Shown: piece by piece, positions 15,001 through 27,000 of the stretch
Layout of the letters: the number at the start of each line of letters is the position of its first letter
How positions within the stretch are numbered: the stretch's first letter is position 1
NCBI GenBank assembly: GCA_001643675.2
Contig: LSRY02000058.1
Coordinates: 348,501 to 412,500, forward strand
Source of the DNA: Monocercomonoides exilis
Taxonomy: Eukaryota; Preaxostyla; Oxymonadida; Polymastigidae
Direction: 5' to 3'
Length of the DNA: 64,000 nucleotides
Made by a program: the position numbers and the translations under genes
The notes under the pieces: model-generated
Databases searched by the model: none
What the model was told of the DNA's origin: nothing
Seen by the model: only the letters and a program-made list of their open reading frames with translations

Positions 15001-18000
15001 CGAATTATTATCATTTTGTGTGGATTTATTGCTTTCATCTTTCTGTTGAATTGGCTGATAGACGGAGAAGAATGAAGGCTTTGAATCATCAGTTGCGGAG
15101 ACTGTTATGTTCGAAACAAAGGAATCCAGAATGCTGACAGGTCTTTCTTGAGCAGAGGATGTTGACGAAATGGATGAAGACAAAGATAAATCGGAACTGC
15201 TTGTTGACATAGAAAGAGACTTATTTGCCGAATTACCAAAATTGCCATGTGCATTCCCTTCATTTCCTTGCCTATGTGTTGTGTTTCTTTCTGTGCGATG
15301 TTCATGAGAAGAGCTGTGTGGTGTTGCAGCTGATACTTGAGATGACATAAAATACCGATGGAAAGGATCAAGTTGAGCAACAGAGGCAAACAGGGTCATT
15401 TGAAAGCGGCGGAAACGGTCTGTGTCTAGTGGTAGCTGTGGATCAACCAGACTTCTCTGTCCAGTAAGTGAGTCAATAAACATGTTCTCCGCAAAACCTC
15501 CACCAACCACGTTGAGTGTGGAATGCGGTGTCACTTTGACGAGCGACGCGTGCTCGTGCATCACATATCGCCTCAATAGCTCCTTGAACATGCTGGAGTT
15601 TCTTCCTTGTGCCTGGAAAAGTGAGTCTCCATCCACAATCGCATCAATCGCACCGGTTCCACTTGTAAGTTTGTTGACAAATTCATATTCTGGATTGGAT
15701 ACTTGCAGGATAAATCCGAGAGTGGGAGAAACAAACGGGATGATTTTTGTCATTTCTGGAAAGTTCATCAGAATCAAGTTCATCATCTGTAACGAAGACA
15801 TTTCTGAAAGCATCACCCGAAAACTCTCAGCAAGAAATAGTACAATGGCCACACTCTCTGCCACAAAGTGGAGGCGTTCGTGTTTTAATGCAGTACTTAA
15901 ATTGCGTATCTTTGAAGGAGGTATAAGTTGCATCACCTTCATGTAATAATCGGGGCTGTCATTGTCCGTTGAGTCTTGAGTTTCCGTTGATTCAGATGTG
16001 GATGATGTCTGAGTGTTCATTTCATCAGTAAGCGTATCTTTCGAATTAATATACGCAATAATTGGATTTGAGACTTCCGACTCTATCCTTGTGCAAAGAG
16101 GCAGGATTATTTCAAACATTGTTGTCTGAAGCAATGGAAGAGCAAGCGTCCCGAGTGTCGTTAAAACTGTTGAAAATTGATCAACTTTTCTTGTTGAAAC
16201 ATCTGCAAACTGTTGTGTAACATTCTCAATTCTGCGTGTAAGAAGCACAGCATTCTGGTAACCACTGATCGCCAGGTTCATTTCCAATGCTTCCGACAAA
16301 TGCATCTTCTGCAAAGTTAAGTTTCTGAATCGTGCCCTGATCATTCCAGGAAGACTCGCAGTATCTGAAGCGGTGTCCGAGGTTGCAAAAAAGTAAAAGC
16401 CTGGACGCACACTTGATGTTATGTCTTCAGTAATATGGCATCGCGGCTGCCCTTCTCGCGAGGCAACAAGCACACGATCAATCCACTGTCCAAGATCCTC
16501 CATAATTGAAGCAGGCAATTGGCTTATTCCATCAATAACTCCCCAAGTGCCTGAACCAGCAATCCCTCTGATAAAACGGAGTAGTGTTTGAGTTGGATGT
16601 GTCTCCTCTGACCCGTTAAGGACAAACAAATTGTGTCCACATAAAACAGAAAATTCTTTGATTCGATCATAAGTGAGATACGGTGAAGAACTTTTCATCA
16701 TCACAAAAAGTGATGAAGGATACTTTACAGCTGACTGTTGCGCTGCCAGAGCAGATATCATTGTATTTGATGCTTTGGGAAGATCAATGCTTGAGGATCG
16801 CATGGAACTGTTCATTGAAGCATCAACTGATGAGTTTGACGAAGAATGCATTTGAGCATGAACATTTGATGCAAAATTCGTTGAAGAAGCATTCTTAAAA
16901 TTTTGTATTGTTGTTTCTCTTCTTTCACCGTGTGAAAATGAAGACATAAGATTTGGAATCATAGCACTTGAAGACTGGATCTGGAACAGTGAACCATGAG
17001 AATAAGATCCTCTTGGAGGAAGAACAGAAGTAATTGATTCACAGAGCGAATGGCGAAATTCAGAGATGTTCACAAAATGGAGCGAACGGTCGTTAAGATC
17101 GCCAATCGACGTGAAGAATGGGTGAGGGCTGGAATACACTGAATGCCAAGATGCGATGGTTGATGCAGCTAGGCCAAGATAGTCGCATCCATATGGAATG
17201 CTGTCTCTTCCCACAAATAGCTGAAGACCTGCCATCGAATCAACTGGAATAACATCAGCTCTCTTCTGATGTGATGCGTTGATGCTCTTTAATAGCGAAG
17301 ATAACTCATGTTGTGGATCTGAAAATGGATAGCCATCCAACTCTGTAATATGATCATACAGTGACTGAACAGCATTCGCAGTTGCAAGTGTTTTAGGAAT
17401 CACAAACAACGGGAAAGTCAGTGAATTCATAGAAAGAAAAGTGAGATTTCTGTTCTCGTTAAGAAGCTGGTGAATAACATCAATAATGTTTATGATAGCT
17501 GTAACTGCATGCTCCACTTTCAGCCTCATAAGGGCAGAAAGAGGTTCCAATAGAACGGTCTGAAGGGATCTTAAAGCAAAGCGCACTCTCTCAACAAGTT
17601 GTTGAACAGCCTGAAACAGAATCTTCTTTTGTTTCTGCCTTTCGTGTTCTCTGTCAAGTTTTTCCTCTTTAAGCTTGGCATCAGAAACACTGTTTTGCCT
17701 TGTCATTGACTTTGATTTTTCTTTTTCAGATGTCAAGGCCAGCTCTTCCTCTTCAACTTCCTCCATTTGCAGTTGAGCAATTGCTTGTGCAAGACGCTGC
17801 GCATGATAGGAGAAAGTCGCAAGAAATGTGAAAAATACACCCTGTGCAATGGTTGTGCGTATGAAAGTGCTGAATCGAGCAGGCCTACTGTAGAACCTGT
17901 TTCTTGTCGAGCTAACTTCAATTTCAAAGAGCTCATCCATCAGATTCCGTTGAAGAATCGTTATTGGCACGCGCATGAAATCTTTAGTGCGTGAGTGAGC

Positions 18001-21000
18001 TGTGTCAGATGATGAAAAAGAAGGTTGAGAAGATCCTACTGAAGATACCTTTTGCGTTGGTTTAGCAACAGACTTCTCTTTCGTTGTCTCCATCTGATCC
18101 GCTTTCTTTGCTGCTAAAAGCTCAATACGTCGCTTTGATGTAACTTTGCGGTGGTAAATCATTCTGTCAAATTTGATTACTGCTTCTGTCAGCAGAAATT
18201 GGATGCTTTCCTGGATAGAAGCCTCAAGATCTCTGTAGAACTGGACTGGATCCGCGCTGGGAACGAAAGGGACAGCTGTGATAAGAGGAATGTTCTCTTC
18301 AAGTGGCCCTACAACATCTGTGACGTAAACTGTAATGGCTTTTGATGGTGTATCGTTGAAGTTTTCGTTCCCTGTGTATTTCTTGTTGCGCCATTTGTCG
18401 TATTGATCATGCTTATCAGATGAGTCTGTTGAACCAGATTCATCGTCTGATAGGAGTTTGCTGTTGGAACTATCAAATGAATCTGAGACAGAATTAAGCG
18501 AATGCGAGGAGCGTGAGCGCGAACGAGAATGAGAACCGATTAATCCACTTGAGTGTCTGTTAAAATCTGATGAAGGGAAATCGGAAGACCGAACTTCACC
18601 ATATGGTGTGCGCATGTTCCTTCCTTTTCTCCTTTTCCTTCTCTTTTGTTGAGATTTCTTTTGCAAAGCAGTTCCGAAGTCAAAATCTTCGTCATCCTCC
18701 TCCTCTTCATCCTCGCTATCGTTCTCTTTTGCTTCAATTTCTTTGCTTTCGGCACTTTTTTCTTCTTTGTCTTCGCTTTTCATTTCTTGAAATATCTCGT
18801 TTTCGTGTATAATGCTAGTCATTTGCTCACGAATACTTTCTTTTGAGCGAGATCTTTGAGGGGAAACAGGCAATTGAACAAGTGAATGAGAAGACTTGCT
18901 TTCGGAATTATCTGACTCTTCTTCTATTTGATAATTGTCTATTCGCCTTCTGAAATCACGCTCCATTTGTCTCATTGTTGAAGAGTTCATGTCCTGCATC
19001 ATTCTTCCTCTCTTGAAATCATTCACTTCATTCAATGATGAATAGCTGTGATAAGCACGTGAGTTTTTCATGCTGTTCGACACATACAACGAATTCTTCA
19101 AAGATCCATGGCCTAAAAATGTTGTTAAATACTGAAGTTGAGAAGGGATATTCCTCTTTCTCTGTTGATGAGTCAGGAGAAGGTGCCAATGATTCACTAA
19201 CAATTTTGCCTTTTTCGCATCAGAAGCAGAATGAGGAATGACTGCACGATGCATTGCCAGAAAAGGAGGATCGATGTGAAACACATTCAGCTTGTCAAAC
19301 TCATTTTGTAAGCTGTCTGGTGATTTTTTCCTTTCATGGGTGAAAGGAGAAGTTAATCCTGCATTTCTTATATGCGTGATACTTTGCACATCTTGTGCTC
19401 TCCCGCTCAGATAGTCGTGTTGGTATCTTGGGATCATTTCGATAGAATCATCATCTCCATCTGCATCCCCGTACTGATTCATTGAATCATCTACAGGTTG
19501 TTGTGGCCTGTTAAACTGCATGGACATTCTAGTTTCTCCATCGGTTTCTATCATCGATTTTGTTCTCTGCTGAAATCTTCCATTGAACACATCTCTTCTC
19601 ATAAACCCTTTCCCTTCGCTTCCAGAACTGCCAACTTCATTGACTGCAGATTGAAATGTCAAGTGCCTGTTAACTTCTGATGCATCATCACGCATCAGTC
19701 CAATGTGTATGTTGTTCAAGTGGGCCGAGTCATATTCTGCAGAGTGTGCCGCAACAATGTTCGGATGTTGGAATGAGGCCACATCAACAATGTGAGGAAA
19801 CAATTGTAAAAGAATTGGTTTGATTTGAGAAATGTTGCTTGCAAAGGAAAAGCTGCGGATCACATCTTCTTCACTCAGCAAGAACAGACGCGGGCAGATA
19901 TCCTGTTTTTTCAGGAGAAATGGATGAAGTCTTGCTTTGCACTCAATCAGATTTCTATGTATTTGTGGGAGAGCATTGGCAACATACTCCCCCTTTGCCA
20001 ATGCTTTGATGATAATCGGGCTCTGGCGAATTCTATTCCTGAGTCTGTACCAATCCTCTTCTATCTTTGCAAATTGTCGTGCCTCTAAAGGAAGTGCTTC
20101 CTTCATTTTCTCGTTGTTGAACAAGTCCTGAAGCAGAAGAAATAGTTGCTGTGTGGTGATTAGAGTTGTGAGCTGGTCAGAAAGCGGTTGGAGAATCACA
20201 TACCAGTCCTGCAACTGCGAGATGAATGGATGCACATAGTTGCTGTATGTCAGCTGAGAAAGTGCAACAAGAGAGTTCTCAGATTCTGCAATGGCTCGCT
20301 GGCAGATTATCTCATCAATCACCAGTTTGGACTTGTGATCCACAAAGGCAAAGCGCATTCTGTTCTTCCACACATACTGGATCCGTGCCAAATCTTTGCC
20401 AATCTTGTACTCGTTGGAAATCTCCAGGAGAAGACTCATAATTTCTGCTTTCTTCGGTACAAGGTCTGCATCAATCACCATTCCCACAGTTGGAGATGCA
20501 GTTGTTTGGAGTGTTATGCTGTTCGTAATCTTTCCCAGCTGAATCCAGTGACGTCTTTTGATTTGAGAAGGTTCCATTTGCAGAAACACATCAAGATGCT
20601 CCCGTAAAGACTCCACCTCATTCAGGAATATGAGTGCTGTTTGATTGGGTAACTCTTGTGGTGGCAGGATCGACAGCTTGTATGCAAAGTCATCGAGGGT
20701 CTCTTTCTCTTCCTTTGTGCGCAATGACTCAAACGGGATCTCTCTCAGCTGCTCTGTCCATTTTTGGAACTCATTAAAGAGCACAAACAGGTCTCGCGCA
20801 TATTGAAATTTTTCCTCCAGATCGTTCAGCTGCTGCGGGTTTGTCAGTTCCATCGACAGAAGCACCTCATCGCTGTTGAGTTCTCGCAGCTTTGCTTTCT
20901 TCTCCTTCACATGGTCCAAATAACGCTGGGCAGTCTCTGCTTGCATTTCTGTGTCTCTCTCTGGATCGTTCAGCAGAGCAAGCGCAGAAGACGCACCTTC

Positions 21001-24000
21001 CACCAAAACTGAGAGGCCGGACACAAAGTCCTCCTGGTTGCGCAAGAGATATTCCACAAGCTGCCTCTTCTTCGTTTCCAGCGATACCAAAAATTCTGCA
21101 TGTGTCTTCTCCAAAGCGCTGTATGATTCTGTTGCTTCATTCAGAAGTGAAAGAATCTTCTCGTTGCCTTCTGGACGATATTTCACAAGCTGACTGATCT
21201 CTTCGCTCACGTCATGCAACTCCATCTGAAAATCGATTCTTCTGTCGAGAAAGCCTGAAAAAGCCATTGAAAGTCTGCGCATATCATCGATTGTTTCCGC
21301 TGAACCAGCCACGCTATGAGTCGTCTCAGTCAGCGATTCGACAATTTCCATTATCCGAAAACGAAGTTCAGCATCAAGCCGATCTGCAAAGGCAGTCCGC
21401 CACTTCGAAAGCTGGCTCAACAATTCAGGAATGACAGAGGCAAACGTCAATACAACTGAAGGGCTGACAGAGAGTGGATGAAATAAAGTGACAAGGTTAG
21501 CAATCAGTGGCTCAGGAGGCGGTTGGATGAGAACAGAACCTGATCGCGCAATTCCCTTTGAAATCTTGTCCAGTGTAAGCACATTCCGCGAAATGGCTCC
21601 GATGGAGCGGAAAATGCTGTCGTGTGAGACTGGTCCATATTCGCTCACAGAAGAAGTTGAAGAAGAAGAAGATGAAGGCTGCATGAATGCCATAATTGAG
21701 GAAGGCAGCGAGGATTCAGTGGACAATGGAGAATATCGATAGTTTGAGAGCTCAGAAGTTGAAGATGAGGAAACAGAGTCAACAAAGGCAGAGGTGTACG
21801 TGTTGGTTGACGAAACTGTTGTTGACTCTGATGAGACTGTTGCAATGGAAGATGTCGAGCCGCCAGAGTGTGAAAGACCACCGCCCATTCTGTTGAATTC
21901 GATTAGGCTAATTTCATCTCCTTTGCGCTTCTTCGCATCTCCTCTGAAACTAAATGGAATCTTCTTCTCAGACAGCAAATCGAGAGAATACGGTTGTGAT
22001 GCTGATGCGCTTGCTCCAAATAAACTGAATTGCTGTTGCTGCTGTCTCTGTTGCTGTTGTATCATTTGTTGAGAACGGGTGTTTTCTGTTGACTTCAACG
22101 TGGATAGTCCATACGACCGGAGGATGTGCAAAACGATGTTCAGCGACTGCTCCCACACTGTTATCTTCTTCATTCCTCTGAGCAGATACTCTCTCTCCGC
22201 TGCATAGAACTGCTTTGCCAACTCTGTCTTGTCCATCTTCGAGTGTGCCTGGTGGATATGTGTTGTGAGCGACACAACAGAAACAAACCGCATTTCACAC
22301 AAGCTGCACACATATGGCTGGTCATCCGGAACGAACTGAGGAGGGGATGTTGGATCTGGTGTTACTCGTGACTCCACCACAGCAAATGGAAGCTGCTGGT
22401 TCTTCAAAAAGAAAATAATATTCTGCTCGTGTGTCAATGCACGAACAGGCTGATGCGAGCTGACGGATGAAAACGATCTGTGGTTGAACCTGCCACCTGC
22501 ACGGAAAGAGAAGGAACCGTTTCGAGAATGCCCAAAGGACTGGCGAGAAAAAGAGGCTGATGAACTTCGTGATGTTGTCAATGAAGGAAACACAGAAAGA
22601 GAAGCCGAGCGGCGCAATGGTGTCTGCTGCCCAGGGGATTGAAAAGGCGATGGAGAAGCAGACTGAACAGGAGAGCCAAAAGCAGACGTTGCAAACGAAA
22701 ATGCACGAGTTGATGGTGCGAATCCGATTTCGGTGGTTGATTGGTCAGAAAAGAGCGAGGCGAATGTTGACTGTCTGTTTCGAGAGAAGGAAAAGTGGCG
22801 CTGGTGCGAAATCTGATGCTGTGCAATATGCTCCAACTGAACGGGTGGTGGGCTCTGTGACAACGGAGTGCTGTTTGGAGGAGAGCCAACGAAAGAGGGC
22901 TTTTCTGTTGTTTGTGTTGATGAAGCTTGTCTCATCCACTGAATAGACGATGACTGAGAGAGTGTGGGCATGGCAGGAGTTATGAGCAGCCCAGCTGAAT
23001 TGTGAAATCTTCGACTTTGCTGCTTGGAAATTGCAGACATTGCTCCTGTTCCTTCATTCAATCCTGCACTCCCATTGAATCCAGATGAATGGTGTGAATA
23101 TGAAGCACCATCGCTTCCTTCTCCCGATGTCAGAAAGCGCAGCTCGTACAGCTGTGGAACGTGAAGAGAAGGCAGATCGCGGTGATGAGTGGGTGAACGC
23201 ACCAGCCCGCTCAGCTCATCACACACTGAAACAGGATTGAACTTGAACAGAAAATCGAACATTGAAAATCGCTCGTTAAGAGCCGTAGCAAATTCTGTGA
23301 CGTTCGGCAAGGAAGCCACAACAAGCATCGTTTCCTTCAGCAAAGCATTGCTTGAAGATAGCTCATTCCAGATGTTTGGAGGCATCTCTTCAGGCTCAGC
23401 GTCATTGGCAATCTGCTCAGAATGTTCAGGATTGTCTGTATCAGCGCCCATCTCGTCATTTTGCAGAATGTTGTTGGTTGAATACTGCAGCGGAGCGAAC
23501 AGGTTTGTCTTTCCAGGAAGTGTTGTAGCTGACGAGGCATTTTCCTTTTCGGCAAGGCGGAATCCTTCCATTTCTAATGTCTCGAGTGTTGTCTCTCCAG
23601 AAATCATTGAAAATCTTCTGTTGAGCCTCACCAAATGAGGATCAGTGCTATCTTGTGCAGTCTTTGAGTCTTGTTCCTGTTCAGATGCTCTTCTTTTCTC
23701 CGACGCTGCATCGTCCATTAATGAAGTCTCTCCTGCTTCAGAGCTCATAGTCAGCATATCCAAATCCCTCAAATTGCCCAGCGAATCTGTCGACACAACA
23801 GAAGCCGACCTTTCAAAGTGGTCGAGGCGCTCCTGAAACTGCATCGGCAGCAAGTTGTCTGTGGACTCCTGCAAGAACTTGCCTGAGCTGTCTGTCTGCT
23901 TCACCGCTCTCCATCTGCTCAGCGGACGTGTGGCAGACCACATCGGCATCTTCTCCACTGCGTTGAAGATGGACGTGATGAGCGTGTTGATGGAGCTCAG

Positions 24001-27000
24001 AATGTTTGCTGCATTTGGCACGAACTTGAAGCGAGGCAGTGTGAACTCGGCATTCAGCACTAAAGCCACCCGCTGCTTTCGCGAAAAGAGACAAGGATAG
24101 CAGCAGCTGCTGGACTCTCCTTCAGTGTGCAGGACTTGCCCTTCGTCTTCGGAAAGACGATGTGGACTGCCAGTGAAGCTGCTGCTATTTGGCATTTGTG
24201 CATAAGATGACGTAGACTGATTGCGCAGTGGTGATTCACTGTGCCTCACAGACAGCATCGAATACAGTAGAGAAAGAGATTTCAGCACAGAATGGTGTAC
24301 TGCTTCCACAAACAGGCGGTTGTATGATTGCAACATCGATTGGAACCCCTTCCGCATGTCCTCCAGCACCTTCAATGATCCAAAAAATGCTCGGAAGGTC
24401 TGCTGTTTCTCTTTTCCCAGCTTTTCTGTTCTGTCTGTCGAATGAATTTGCTCATGAGCATTGCGCTTCTCTTTCTCCGCGCCTGGGAAAGTGAGCATCG
24501 ACTGAACAAAAGCCGGCTGCTCCTTCTGTTTTCCCTCTGACCGCTGCTCTTCTGTGCTAATCGCAAGAAACGGATCCAATGCAGCTAAAGTCGGGTCAAC
24601 TTCAGCTGCTTCTTCTTTCTCTTTTGGTGATGAGAATTTGATGTGAGGCGTGCTAAACTCGCTTAATGAAAGTGAGCTCTGCAGCTGTTCTGTGCGAATG
24701 GTCATATTCTGCCTGTCAGGCGAACTTTGTCCCGAATACAGCTTCAGCTGGTTTTTGATGATGTTCTCTTTGTAAGTGCTGAGGGCGAATGAATTGACCT
24801 GAGACACACATTCATCGAATATCCGCATCAGCAGCATTTGGATGGTCTGCGCATTTGAATTCATCTTCTGCGCTGTTGATGAAATCGAATCCATCTGAAC
24901 AGCCACAAATTGATTTACAGATTCTGTGAATTCAGAGGAATCGCACGTTATGAAGCGGCAGCGGGCAGTGGCCAGAATGAATGAGTCGCACATCACACAC
25001 CACTCAGACACTCTTTTGACCAAGTTCAAAATCTGCCGGGAGATCTGCAGCAGCGACAGCGCATACTTCCTCAGCAGGAAAGAGGACCAGTGCACTGTCT
25101 TCAGCCCCATCGCGAACACATCCTCCAGAATGCGAATGTGCGGGGCAAGCATACTCAGCGCACGAGGATGGACAAGAGACAGAATGCGAGAACGCTCCTG
25201 CAGTGCAGATGTGAGGATGGAGATGACTTTTTCCAGAGGACGATAGAAAAGCAGGTAAGAAAGAACAGGGTAATCTTGCTGAGCAGCTTCTGGCATAGAA
25301 GATGCCACAGTTGATGAGAAAAGAGGGGGAAAATGCGAAGTAATCTCAAAAGAACGCTTGTTCACTCCGCTGAGCTGCAAGTTATGCAGTTTGTGTTTGT
25401 CGACGAAGCCGATCCGTGCGAGGAGATACAAGTCAGAGAAAAAGGAGACGAAAGAAGGGGAGAGATTGAGGACGATGTCTGACAGATGGAGCACAGAAGC
25501 CGCAGGAAGGCAGGAAACTGAGAGAGAAAGAGTAGAAATCCAGTCGAGTTTCACAAGTGGAGGCTGCGAAGAAAAGCTTGTTTGCTGCTGTTTGTGTGTT
25601 GGAGAAGGGTGGAAGGCTTCAGCGGAATCAGCAGGAGTTGTCATGGAATGAGTGAATGGAGGGCTTTGGAGAGAGTCTGAAGCAGCTGGGGAAAAATTCA
25701 TTGAATGTGGAGAAAGTGGTGAAGAATACGAAGAAGCAGAAGAAGAAGCAGAAGAAGCAGAAGAAGCAGAAGGAGGCGAATTAAATGATCGATCATTCTG
25801 CATCCTTTGCGATTCCGAAGAGAATTCATTCGCTTCTTTGCATTTTTTAACCTCAGAGTCATTTTTCCTGCAGTCCACAATTGTAAACACAGGAACAGCG
25901 TTGAAGTTGTCATCAATCCACTTCGCAATCGCCCTCATCTCCTCAGCAAACGCACTCTCGTTCTGTTTAATCCTTGTGACAGCCATTTTCTGTGCTGCCA
26001 GCACGTTCAAGATGTGCGCCCTGGACTCAGCAGCTCTTTTGTCCTTGTTGTTCTGCATTGCCAGCATCTGCATCTGCCTTCGCAATCCGCTGTCCATCCC
26101 CAGCTGCTGCAGGATGTGCCTTCCAAGGAGCACTTTGGAGGCATAAGGAGGCACACGGCGGAGGTGGAACATGTTCACAACAGCAGAACGGGAGGTGTCG
26201 GGGGTGAAGTCGCGAAGGAGGAGAGAAGAGGTGGAGGAGTCGAGGACAGAGGAATGAGAGGAGGAAGAAGAAGAAGAAGAAGAAGAAGAAGATGTTGAGG
26301 GAGTGTTGAAAGACAGAAAAGATTGAATTTCGCTGGCACCGATGGAGATTGGCTTGCCATCGGGAAAGGAAGCTGGAGATGAAACAGAAGAAGAAGAAAT
26401 AGGAGAAGTTTGAGAAGAAGAAGAAGAAGAAGGCAAAGCTTGTTCTCTTTGAATGCCAGACAAGGAAAGATTTCTTTTGTGAGATGAAGAAGAGCGGGTG
26501 ATGTGATGAAATGGAGTGTTGTGCGATGTCTGAAGCGAAGAATGGCGTGAATGTGTTGTGCTGTTTGGACGAGATAGTTGTCGATGAAGTGAGCGAGGTG
26601 AATGAAAAGAAGAAGAAGGAGGAGGAGAGGAAGAAGAAGAAGAAGAATGAGAAGAATGAGAAGAAGGCGAATGAAGTGCAGATGAAGAGTTCATTGAATT
26701 AGTTGTTTGAGCAATTTGCGAATGAAAGTTGGATTTTGGTGATGAAGTGGTGAATGCTCTGTCGACGCTGCCAGAACGGGAGGAGAAGGGAGTTATTGGA
26801 GAAGAAGAAGAGGAAGAAGTAGAAGAAGAAGGAGAAGGAGAAGGAGAATGTGAATGTGGTGGTGATATGGATGAAGAAGGAGAGGAAGGAGAAAGAACAG
26901 GAGAAGGTGAATTGGAAGAAGAAGAAGAAGAAGAAGAAGAAGAAGAAGAAGGAAACATTTGTGTCTTCATCAGCTGATGTGGAGCCTGTGCTGTTTTGAT

